Assembly (NCBI GenBank): GCA_008360975.2
Contig: CM039182.1
Location: forward strand, 106,134,443-106,198,442
Source: Lichenostomus cassidix
Taxonomy: Eukaryota; Chordata; Aves; Passeriformes; Meliphagidae
Length of the DNA: 64,000 bases
Direction of reading: 5' to 3'
Each line of letters opens with the position of its first letter. Position 1 is the stretch's first letter. Below, piece by piece: positions 25,001 through 38,000 of the stretch. A program made the translations under genes and the position numbers. Below the pieces are notes generated by a model, which had not been told where the DNA came from, did not search any database, and worked only from the letters and a program-made list of their open reading frames with translations.

Positions 25001-28000
25001 CTAGTGAGCAATCAAGGCAAGGCTGCTTTACCTCAGTAAAGTCTTCCTTCCCTTCACCTTCAAAACTCACTATCATACTGATTTTGCATCTAACAATCTA
25101 ACAGAAATTATCTAAAACTGATATACAAAAAAACGAACAAAAAAAGAAAACTGACTATTTTCATTTTTATTTGGAAAGTATATTTAGGAATACTAGCAAA
25201 ACCAACACACTTGGTACCTCTACATGAGCAGCTAGAGCCCAGAGACTGTCCCATATGTGGTCAAACCACAACCCCATGTCAGCCTCAGAGCAGTCCCATG
25301 ACAGCAAAACTGAGAGCAAAGTAAAAAATTATCCAAGCTGAAATGTTTTTGGAATTAAAATTAACTTCTTCAATTCTAAGTATAAAACATTAGTAAGTTC
25401 AATGAAGCACCAAAGATTACATCATAACTAGGTTTCAGTTATCCTGCACATGATATTGCACAAACAAGGGCATCTGTGGAAATACGGACAAAAAAGCTCC
25501 AAGGGCTATTTAGACAAAACTATATATATTCCAACTCTGTTTAGTCTGGAAGTCTTTAAAACAACTATCCTTCAAGAAAAACACTGCAGTTATCAAAATC
25601 ACAGCTGAAAGAGTGCAGACATGCAAGGACAGGGGGAAAAAAGGATTAAGAACTTTTGATACAAAAACCTGCAAGAGACTTTGCATGGAATTAAGAAAAC
25701 TGAGGGAGCAATTACAAACACTCAGAAAGGTAGTATCAGAAAATAATTCAACAAGAGGAGCTTCTGGATATGGAAACAGCCCAAAGACCTATATGAATCC
25801 ATATCAGATTCTTGACAATAATGCAAGAAATACGTCCTAAACATGCTAAAAAAAAAAACAATCTTCCATTAAAATAAGCTACCCTATCAGATAACTAGAA
25901 GGTAGACAAACACTGTACCTCTTTTTATAAAAAAAAGTAGGAGGACCAAATCTAGGAATTCTGGACCTGTGAGCCTTGTTCCCTGAGCTACAGGTAAAAT
26001 GATGAAAATAATAGGAATATAATAAAATTCCAAGCATGATAAATATGAGTTAGTCAAGTGTCAAAGTAGTGAAGTCAAACCTTTCTAATTTATAGTAATT
26101 TTTTTAAAATATAAATTAAACCACCTAGCTGCATAATTAACAAAAACTTAAACCCAAGTTTTTTGAAAAAGCTTTCTGGAGCGATACATTGTCTAAGGAC
26201 ACTGATCAGAAACTGCTGAAAGTGAAGCTCATGAAGTTCAAAGAGTAAAGAAACATATAGAGGTCTCCTGAAAATGTTTCTTGGTAAATGTCGACATGTG
26301 AGGATATTGCAACATTACTGAAACTATGGAAGAAAGAATAAGCAGAAGGTGTCAAATGAAATTCAACATGCATAAATATATAGCAATTACACTGAACTGT
26401 GAACTGTGAACTGTGAACACTTTCTTCAGAAAGAGGAAGCTCCTATTGCCATTAATCCAGAAAAAAACTAACAAACAAAAAAGAGTTTACCACAACCCAG
26501 ACAGTTTGGTGGGGAAAAAAACCAAATCAAAACCAAAACAAAAAAAACCCAACAAAGCCAAACCAAACCAACAGAAAACTCAAATGTGGCTAGCACAGGT
26601 TTTTCCCACGAGAATTCTTCTTGTGTTTTATAAATAAAGATAAAGTTTGGATGTTATTGGAACAGTGTCTCAGAACTTGGACAGTGCAGGCCTGGCCAAT
26701 CAGGCCTGGGGGAAGGCTTCTGACTGACTAATCTGGGTGACTTTTGAGAACTCTGTATATGTGATGAAATCAAAACAATAAAGGTCATTCCTTCTTGCCA
26801 CTGAGAACTAGTGCCTTCATTACTCTGCTAGCTGCTCAACAGCAACACTCAAACCCCCATAAAATCTATTTGTAATACCTGTGGTCACTTTCTGATTTTC
26901 TTCAGTATTGGTAATATTCAAAGTGAGGTAGAATGTTAAAGAAAAAAATGCCAATGTACCTGTGACCATATTATATATTCAGTTTGGGGAAAGTAATGTC
27001 AAAAAGATACCGTAAAAACAGAAGGATTCTAAACAGGCAATCAGTGATTAAAAACTTTGAATGTTTACACCTGAAATGGCAGAAAGGACAGATTTTTTTT
27101 CTTTTTCTTAACATATAATGGAATTTAACATAAGAGGATGTGACAGAACTACAATTTAATGTATGATACATACAAAAAATAGATCATCCAATTTATGGTT
27201 TAACAAGAAAGAAAACCTCAGGAGAATAGTCAGTAAATTGAAGAAAAACATTAAACATGTAAGACACCACATAAATCATATAAACCTGAGGTATTCATCA
27301 AGATAAGACACTAGAACAAGGTTTAAATGATTAAGAGACAATTACACACACATCTATGTAATATATGTAATATATCCTATAAACAGTTTTATGGGATATT
27401 ATATAGGATATTTTAAAACTGCATTACAAGCCTTTGTGTCAGATCATAAACCAATCACTACCTGATAGTAATTAAAGTGAAATGTTCTCCTGCAGATATA
27501 ATTATTCCCCAGTGAAATTCCTCCAGAGTATTTTTCTAGTGGACGCAGACAGAAAAAACAAGAAAAAATTGGGTTTAAATGGCAACTTCCCGATTTCTCT
27601 TGGCATTGATCCAGACTTTTACAGATAATAAACTTCTTTAAATTAACTTTAATTTAAAAGCCCCATAACAATAACAAGAAAACCCTCACCCAGCCACATA
27701 AACTAGGCTATTTAACCTTTTTTGCTCTTTACAGAAGCTAAGGAAATTGACTATCCCCAGGAACATGCACTACATGCAGCAAAGACTTTCTAAAACACAA
27801 AATGATCACACAGTATTCAAAAGAAACAACCCACCCTTTGTGAAAGTAAAGCCACCCAAAATGAACCCTAGCCACTGAGTCTAGATTTGAAAGGTGAAAT
27901 GACATCCAAACGTAGTTAGGCTAACAGAACCAAAGGAAAGGCTGCTTCTCTTCTTTTGCTGGATATCTGACAAAACGGAATGAAATTAAAATCACTGCTG

Positions 28001-31000
28001 ATTTTATTCCAATTTTGAAGTAGAAAATGTTAAATATTTTACTATCTGTAAAAAGTAAATTAAAGACTTAGAAGATGTTAGACATAGCTTCACTTGCTAA
28101 ACACTAATTTTTGGCTCATTTCCCCAAACACACAAATTACACTCATAGCCACTACAAGCATTTAAAATTTATCAGAGCATGAAAAAAATAATTATAAGCT
28201 ATTTAGTGCAACTCTGGAAATCTGAACTGGAAAAAGACTGAAACTGACCCAACCGTTGTAACAAAAAAAAAGAGACAAGAATAAAAAAATAATTTTAATT
28301 GACAACTTCCAGCAAACAAAATTCTACTAAACCCAAAAGTTATGTCAAGACAATAGCTACATTGCATTTTCAGAGGATTTTCTTTTAGATAATAAATTAG
28401 ATCAAACACGAGACAGCAACAAAAAAATCTGCCGTGGTGGAAATATACACCTAACGACGGTAAGCTTTTTCTTACCACCAACAGCAGGTTCAAAGATTTG
28501 TTTATGGAACATCTATTGCTATAAAAACTGAGGTGGAATACCAACTAGTCACCAGAAAAATGCAGAAGACAGGAAACACTTTTAAGCACATTAAAACACA
28601 ATATTGCTAATCAATACAACTAGTGATAGATATTTAAACTACGCTATCAAAAATACAATTTTCTTGAAATTCTATCAGAATAATAATGAAAAGCTACAGG
28701 GAATGCAAACATAAATAGCCTTTTCTTTCCAAGAGAAGCCCTAACTCAGGATTTAATCAATCATCTTTGTTTTCAATTCTCAAATACCATTTTCTGCAAA
28801 GCAAAACACCTCATCCCAGGGGGTACTCTGCCCTGCTCATATCACATTGCTAATATTACAGGACCTGTCCCCATCTCAGAGAGCAGTACTCTGTTGATAG
28901 GTGGTGATGGCACCTGTGGAGTACTTACTGAGGTGTCAGACTGAGAAATAAGATTGCAAAGGAATACAGTTTTAAGATTTGAAAGAGCAGAGATTTATTT
29001 AATTGGGTTACAATTCTTCTCCTACAAGGTACAGGGTATTCTAGTACCAAATGTCTTAACAAAAAAAAAAAAAAAAAAAAGAGCCTGTATCAATTCTCAG
29101 CAAGTGTAATATTTTCGGGGTAGGGAGGATTTCTACAGGAAAAGCATTTACAATCATGTCTAAACAGTGAAGTTAATTATAAAAGTAGTTTATGCTCTCA
29201 CTGTTGCAATACCAGTTGTGACACTTGGAGTAAAGAATTCTAAATTTATAATGACAGCCAGTTTATACATCTTGATTTACACCAGTTTCTTCAAAAATCA
29301 GTGTAATTATGACTTAACATTTGAACAAATGTTAAAATAGTGCATAATGTAATACTTAAACACTTTGTTTAAAGAAGAAATTGGAATCTGTTTCAAATTG
29401 CGTATGTCACTGCATAAAAATATTTCACTGTACCAATATTCTTTAACATTTTAAGAAACAAAATTTAACCCTAAAATATCTGATGTCCTCATAGCAATAG
29501 CTACACTAATACTTAAAAAAAAAAACCCCAAAAAATTCTTAACTCTTGATAGAACTAAAAATTGTTTACATCAGAAATTTTAAAAACTGTATGAATACAT
29601 ATGGGTTTATTCTAAGTGACCATGAATAAGTTAACTGTGGATGTTAACTCAGAAATCACTGAATTATAGAAACTAGACAACTTCAGAAGTGCCCTGTAAC
29701 TCCCCCATAAAATGCAGTTCCTATCTGTCCTCACAAGCTTTATCTGTCTTCAGAAGCTTTGTGTTCCACAGCCTCTTGTCTCTTCTGTTTTTAAGATGGT
29801 TTCATGTTTGGTCTGATATTTACAGATTTTGCTTGCATTTAGTAACGCAAGAGAAAAAAAAATCTACCTGTGCTCTAGCTAAAAGGCCTTATGTAAACTC
29901 GACCAAAGCAGAAAGAATCCTGCAGAACCCTCCGAGCATGGCATTTGGGAAAGAGCAAAACCATAGAGGCTGAAGGACTCTGCACCTATGCTACCAGACC
30001 GCCTGGTACAGTTCTCAGGAAGCTGCCCACAGTTGAAATTGGCATTTATTGTGCAGATACTGCACTACAGAGAGGCAAATCACATCTTTGAGTATGAAAG
30101 AATTACACTTTAGAGCATACTCCTCATTCAAACTGCCAGCTATTTTTACTGATTTCTAAATCAGCCACAGAAGTTCATAAGCAATAGAAGTAGTTTGTTG
30201 TGTACAGTGCACTAGCTCCCCGTGTGGACATACCTGATTAACAATACATTCAAAGTACCTTAAAGAACTTAAAACAATCCTCTGGTTTGAAGTGGCAGCT
30301 AGTGGTCTCTGAATTCACTCCTAATATCCTAACAACTTAAATTTCTGTATTTGGTTTATTTTCTTCTTAGTAGAGTTGGTAGTTTAAGAAGCTCCCTCCA
30401 GTGACTCTTCATTTCCAACAGCACCCCTTCGGTTGTGCCAACACAACCACTTTTTTCTCTTTTATAACATCTTGAGAAATTATTACGATTTTCTGAAAAC
30501 TATTTAACATTTAATCAGAGCAATTATTCTTCAAAATCCAAGTTCCAGTAATGTCTAATAGCTCCCTTGCCTCTTGACAGGAAACATTTGACCTTCCTTT
30601 TGCTCTGTTCTCTATTAATTCAGTTTACAAATAGCTGAACTTGAATTGTATTCTGAAAGGCTAATGCAGAATTATGCACCATACTGCACATACCACAGAC
30701 AGATTTTATGCTATGCTACCTGTCCTGATTTCTGCTGGGAAAGTTGATTTTCTTCCTAGTAGCTGGTACAGTGCTGGGTTTTGGATTGGGTAGAATAATG
30801 TTCACAACACACAGATGTTCTAGTTGCTGCTAAGCAGTGCTTACTCCAAGTCAAAGATTTTTTATTTTCACAGGCTCTGCCAGCAAGGTATGCAAGAAGC
30901 CAGGAGGTAGCATGGCCAGGACAGTGGATCCAAACTGGCCAAAGGGATAATCCACACCATGGAGCATCATACTCAGGTTGGGCACTGGTCTGTTGTTTTA

Positions 31001-32056
31001 CTGTCTCATTTTTAATTACAATTATAATCTTATTCTAGTGTTTTATTTCAATTATTAAACTGTTCTTATCTCAACCCATAGGTTTTACCTTTTTTTCTAA
31101 TTCTCCCGCCCAGCCCAAGGAGAAGAAAGCTGTGTGCGGTGAGCAAGCAGCTGGATGGTACTTAGTTCCCAGCTGGGGTTAAACCACAACACTACAACAG
31201 ATACCAAACTTTCCAAGGCATTTCATACATAACTGGACAAGAATCTCATCATCAGTAACAAAAGTTTAATTTCAAAATTTTATTTAAATGTTAAAACTGA
31301 GCCATATTTTTAGTCTCAGGATGCCATCTTGCTTTTTCAAGAAAAACCACATTAATGTAATCCAATTAACATATATTTTAGACCACTTTTATGTTCAAAA
31401 TAAAGGCTACTAAAAAATCAAAGTGCACAACTCAGTTCTTAAGACTTCTTTCTTTTTTTACAAGCACAAATACATTAAAACCATATACTGAACATTACAC
31501 CTTTGAAAAATAAAGTGTTTAAAATTATATGAGAGTTTCCACTATTTGAGTGAAACCATGCTTATAATGAAGACTCCTATTTAACCTGCATAGCTCCACA
31601 ACTTAGAACCATTAAACACTAAACTAGCACTTCATGAAAACTTGTCTTGAAGTTAATTTTTGGAAGTATTTTATTATTTTGTGTATGGGCAGTGCTTGTC
31701 TTTGGTTCTGGGTTGGGGTTTTTTCTGTGTTAGTTTGGTTTGTTGTGGTTTGGGGTTTTTTTCTGTCTCTTGAAACTGCTGCTTTGGAAATAACCAGCAT
31801 ATCAGTGCTTGTTGATATTAGGCATTTATAAAAGGCATCATTATTCTCTATAGATGTATTTTATAACTAAAGTGGCTGGGACTCCTTGCTGATCTGTCCT
31901 ACATGTTTGGGAACAGCACACAATAAGGGATGCCACAAAAAGCTTTAATTTTGAAATAAATGGCTCAAGAAAAAAAAATTAATAGAAAGCTTATTAATAA
32001 CCTTTCCTTAATAACCTTTCCAATATTACGGAATTTAGAAGAACTAAATATTTAAT

Positions 32057-32088
<32 letters not shown>

Positions 32089-35000
32089 ATATTTAATGTG
32101 ATATCCAGATTCTTCTACAACTTGGACACAATAAGTTTTCTTGGAAGTCATTACACATACAGAGTGTAGCTTGGTACTGGAAGAAACTGGCACTTTCAAC
32201 ATAAAAGAAAACTGTATGTTACACAAGTGAGTAATAATCAGAAGCACTTATTTTCAGCACCTTCTTGAAATACACACTGAAATCTTGTGCTCTGCATGTT
32301 GACAGAATGCAAGCAAGAAAAACTGAAAAAAATACCATTTCCTCTATTAAAACAAACAAAAACCCACAAAATCCTCCACACAAATGTTCCTAAAAAATTC
32401 CTGCAGACATCAATATCTGCCCATTACAGAATGGAAAATTTCCCACCACATACCAAATGAAGTGATGGTCATAGGTTGTTTCCTTGAAAATATCTAGCAA
32501 ATTGAAGACATGTAAGAGAGGAAAGACATCCAAGTAGAAAAGCTGGGGTTTTTTTATTCAGTAGTCAGCAGTGACTTCTTAAGGCCACTAAAGCACTCCA
32601 GAAAATAATAAAAGTCAAGGAGAACAAGATGCTTGTTCTGCAGTTTGAAATTTCATGTGTTTAGAAACACACACAATGCCTCACCACCATTTTAATTGTA
32701 TCTTTGCTCTCTACAGCTCAAGGACATCAATACCTTGCTGTAGCCTCCCTCAAAAGCAGCACCAGTGAAAAATCACAAGAATGCAAGTGTTGCGTTCCTC
32801 CTGGCGCAAGCCCTTTTTAGGAAGCTAGCTTATCTCCTAAGATGATGGTAAAGAGACTCTTGACCAAGAGTTATCCACGAAAGAGAATACCTGCCACAAC
32901 TCAGAAAGAGGCAGCAAAAAGTTGCATGAACTTCTCATGTGGAGTTAGTCACTGCCCTTATGCAGGTTGTGAACACAGCCCTGCCCTTAATAATGCTGTT
33001 CACACAGCTAAGAAAAGACTGGTTGACTCAAATACCTCACACCTTGTCTTTTAATGTGAAAGAAGGTGTCTTACCCCAAAAGTCGTAATTTAATACTCTA
33101 GCAGGCATACAAAAACAACAAGAGCTTTGTTATGACTCTGGAGTTAAAAGTCTTTATAGCTCCCTTCACCCAGACCCTGCAGTGCTTGCTTCACCTGTTT
33201 CACCTTTTCCACACTTCCAGTCCCTGTTATATAAACATTTCTCCACACAGCACTGTTGGGTCACTACACTTCTTGTTCTCTACGGCAAGACCAGAGTTTC
33301 AGAAACTGCACCAGTCATTTCATGAACAGTGAATTCTGAAAGACAAGGAAAGAGGCACAGCAGCCAACTACAAGCATTTTTCCTAACATAAAGCATTAAG
33401 TCTAAGGAATATTGTTAGAGGATACAATGAAGTCCTCATTCAGTTAATTTTTGCTTCTATTAAAAACTTCAATTAACCTGCTCATTTAGGTCTTTTGGTC
33501 AGTGTGAATGATACCTGAACAGAAGCATTCTCTTTGCAACCTCACTTTAACACATAACTACTACTTTTTATTACTTTAAAGCATTTTATGAAATGTTTTA
33601 GAAGCTGTGAAATTTCTTGGGAGTTTATTTATCTGTTTAAAACAATAAACAAAAAAGAAAATACAGTTTACTCCAGGGAACAATCTTCCAGAAATGAATA
33701 GATGAGACACAACCCAATTTCAAAAGCTACCCAGACTCAAGGTCTCCTAACTTATGTGGAAAGAAACTGCAATAATAGTATCATAAAATTGATGTATTCT
33801 AGTATTAAAAAAGTAGATGTCTACATGCACACTATCTTGCTCCACATTTAACTGTTATCATCCACACCTTGAATTTAGTAAGACTGATCAACTGCTGATA
33901 CACAAGCATGGTGAAGAGAAACATCCTACTTCCAAGTCAACATGAGCCTCATCAGTTCCTACATGGAAAGCCAGTGGAGGAAAGGACTCTGAAGTAGTTT
34001 ATCTTGCATTGAAAAAAGAAAGAAAACATGATAGCTCACATGTTCCTAAATCCTATTAGCTAAAATTTAGAAGGAAGACAGAAAGAATTCAAAGAATATT
34101 TTTTGTACACTCCAACAAATCATCTTGTCTGATTATGCTATATTTCAGGACAATCTTCAAAGATTTAACTCAGTAGGTCAGAGCATCTACATTTAGGTAA
34201 GACTGAGGATCTAAATTTTATTTTATATTTCTGAAAGAAAATCCAAGACGCTACCTTTTCATTCCCTTCTTCAGCTGCCCAAGAGAGACTCCCTCTACCC
34301 CTCAAACACACACTATGCTATTTTTCTCAGTACCTGGAATATTCCTCACAATGAAGATCAGAAACACACTTCAGATCTGCAAAAGCCCTTCCCAGCCCTA
34401 TCTTCATTTTCTTTTAAGAAGAGAATGTCATCACATTCAACTTTAACAACAGGGCTGTCCAACAGGGACCAGGATAAGGTCAAATTCATTTCCAGTTGTC
34501 ATCAGAACCAGGATATGAATTAAGCCTCCAAAAACATATTACTGGAGGAACACACACAGCCCTCTTAAAGGTTTCTCTCCCTCCCCCTCAGCTACAAGCA
34601 TGGATTTATAAAAAGAGAAACCTCTACAGGCACAACAGGTTGGACATAATGAAGCACTGTTTCTATAGTCCTCTAGGTACCAACTTGAAAGGATGCTTCG
34701 CTAGTAGCAATGATTGGAGAACACTTCTCCAGAGACCAAAGAAAAAGTAATTCAATTTCAGTTGGTGAAAACTGGTATCTAGGAATGGCTGTTTTATAGA
34801 CATTCTTTTTAGCTTCATATTACAGAAATGAATCAAGACTATATTAATTCAAGAAAAGTCTTATTACCAAAAAAAAAAAGAACTTCCTTGTGTTACTCAA
34901 AATGAACTCCCCAAGCTTTCTGATTAGCAAACAGATAGCAAGCTATTTTAATGCTGCTGTTTCTTTTCTTACTGCTCCATAAACAATGGAAAAGGGGAAA

Positions 35001-38000
35001 AATTTGAGGCATCTTATAAATACAGAGTTCAGGAATACAGAAATACAGAATACTCAGAAAAAATTCAGAGTAAAAAAAGATAGGAAGTAATAACCAAGAG
35101 ATGTAAAGTGATGCGGTGTTTCAAGTTAAGCCTGTGAGCCCTTATTTCTTTCATATTACCATCATCCACCTTACAAAAAGAGCTGATTTCCAGCAAGGAG
35201 AAAGGCAGAAAATTTGAGACTCACCTAGAAGTGAAGAAGGTAGAAAACTAGAAAAAAAATTACCCAGCCTAGTTCCAGTGAGGAGAGAGAATGGATGATA
35301 TTCCAGTGGAAAATAAAAAGATAATAAAAAAATCCCATTCCCCACCTTTCCCTAACCTAAGAGGAAAAAGAGTACTATTGCAGGAGTTGACTAAGAGCCA
35401 TAACACTAGAGTTCTCAGCTGAGGGAAAAAAAAAAAAAAAAGAAAAAAAAGGAAAAAAAAATCTATCATTGAGGCAGGCCAGATAATTGTGCATTGCACA
35501 GCTAGTTCACAGTAACAGTTTATAGTTAAACAAGTCAGATTTTAAGCAAGGCCTAAGGAATGAGATTATTCCAAATACAGCATCATGTATTCAGTGGACA
35601 GTACATCAGAGGCCAAGTGTTTGGTCATCATCTCAAACACTTGGTTGGTTGGTTTTTGGTTTATTTGTTTTTTGGGGTTTTTTTCCCTCCTTTCTGGAAT
35701 CCAAATGAAATGTAATTCTCTACTTTTACACTGTTTTGTACTTACTGCTGGTAGTAGAGACTGCATGTTCTGGTTGGAGTCAGCTATAGTAGCTAGGTAA
35801 ACCAAGTTTGTATGCAGCATCTGCTGGTATCTATCAAAATAAACAAAGGGAAAAAAAACCTCAATTCACAAATACAGTAACATCAGAACTTACTACAATT
35901 CTACATATTAGAGTAAAACAAGACTCAAGAGACTTACAAGATACCATTACTATGAATCTCAAGCCTTTTCCCTCACACTTATCTATTATGCAATCTTTCC
36001 CAATGTCTCCATCAAATCTGTGCCTATCTCTTCTCTACTACTGTCTTGCTATGAAAAAAAGTCTAAAGCTGGGTGACACTGTTCTCACCTATTTCAATTC
36101 CTGCCTTAAACTAAATCACCAGAAGACATGTGTCTGGTATAATTTCCATCACAAACACTAGAGAAAAAAAGTTTTCTATTATGTCCTCATATGCAAGATA
36201 TCACTGATTTATGTCAATCGTGACCATATTTCATCAGGACCCAGAGCTTTGGAAGTTTGCTATGAAATAATTTTTCTGCTAAAGAACCACAGTCTTGATT
36301 CCCAATATCTAGTCCACAGTCACAAAAAACAACCTTGAAAGTTGGAGCAGATTACTAGCACATAACTACAGGCTTGCAGACAGCTTAATACCCTAACTCA
36401 TGCCCAAAAAGACTAATGGGAAAATAACACTCCTTAACAATTTGTTCTCTCAGAAACTCTCCAAAGGTCCCACTAGACAGCAAGTCCCGGTGGGACATTT
36501 TGGAAAGCCAAACTTTTAAGACAAGCTTGTTTGTTCTTGGGCAAGTGAAAAGCAGGTAGTTTTCAAAAATGCTATCAGGAAGAAAAAAAGTCAATTTTCC
36601 TACATGATTTTGAGAATTTTTCACACAAAACTACCTCTTTCCTACAATGTAATTACAATACAGAGGAAAAAGATCTTTGTTATACAGTCCTAACTTTTAT
36701 GAGCATCATCATGACACCAACTTGCAGTAGGCAAGTTGCAACATTTCAGTGACAGAAGTGACACTCATACAGCAAACAACGTGCCCCCCTCATCCCCCTA
36801 AATTTTAAGTATAGTATCTGTAGCAATACTTTTCTTCACAGCACAGTTCTCCTGTAAGGTAAGCTAAACAAATCACGAATGGTGCTCTAGATGGAAATTC
36901 ACCCAGTCCACAGTAGATATGGATTAAAAAGTCTTACTGAGAGCATTCAGAAGTCTTTCCTTTGTTCTGATAGTCCATTATACACTGAATAAGATGGTTA
37001 TTTTCATCCAACATCTGAAACAATAAAGAAGAAGTTTGGAGTAAATTTCATGTTCTTTGTGGAATGAAACTAATGATAAGTTTAAGTCTTGCTCCTCAGT
37101 TTTTAAAAGCAACAAAAAACAGTTGTTATCCAGAAAATTCTACTTCACCAATTATTTACAGAACACTGTTTTGCTCCCATTTCCCCCCTCTGATTAGTTT
37201 TAAAGGTTTTGTCTTAAGGGTTTCATAGCACTACTATCAGTAGCTACATGAAGCACCCTGCTCAAATACCTATGCCTATTCTGCACCAAGTTCTTACAAA
37301 GTTTTAAGTTTTCTGCGTTCCTTCATATGATTGCTAACAAAAAATTCACTTAAAAGTCTATGCCCCAAGTTTCCCTTCTCCTTCTAAAACCTGCAACTGC
37401 CTATAAATTTAATTTACAAAGGCACTAAAATTATTATTGATGCAAACTGAGCTGATCAAATTTGTTCAAAGGAAATGCACTGGAAAGTTAGGCCATACTT
37501 ACATGAAGAATCTCTAGCTAAGCTGCATTTTAAAAATAGTTGGTATAATGGTGTTGTGGCTGAGAAATGGTATTCCCTAATTTAGTGTTCCCACTGAAAC
37601 ACTCCAAACCATGCACCCGTCTCCCCTCTGGTGGGGTGGAGGGAAGAACTGGAGGTACAAAAGGTTATGATCAGCAGTTGAGATAAGAAAAATTTACTGG
37701 AAATAGCACTGAGATAAAAAACAAACAGTAACAGCAAAAATATTAAGAATGGAGGGTACAAGAGAGGCAAATGATTCACACTCAAGTGCTCACCACATGG
37801 AACTCCCGACAATACCTGACTACAACACACTGTGTGACGCCTTCACCCATTGCTGGAAAAATGAAGTGAAGTGGTATGAAATAAACCCCTGGGCCACACC
37901 ATGACCTCTCCTGGCTACTGCAAGAATTAATCCCACTGTGGCCAGAACCAGAACAAATGAGCACAATAAATCTGTTATACATCAGAAATGTCCATGAAAA

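Larger units (their letters stand above)
23444..35745 (-). other. SS18: SS18 intron 3
   Basis: 12,302 bp, the largest intron here. It contains a T23 tract (24,755-24,777), a short TGAACTG tandem (26,393-26,418), a possible old LTR (about 26,652-26,845), an A20 tract (29,061-29,080), a solo LTR (30,721-31,191), an AT/CA microsatellite (about 32,054-32,089) and an A-rich tract (35,426-35,461). Confidence 0.8.

Noticed and set aside
27340..27420. Palindromic AT-rich stretch as a hairpin element
   Set aside because: ATATCC/GGATAT repeats are imperfect and of the sort common in AT-rich introns.
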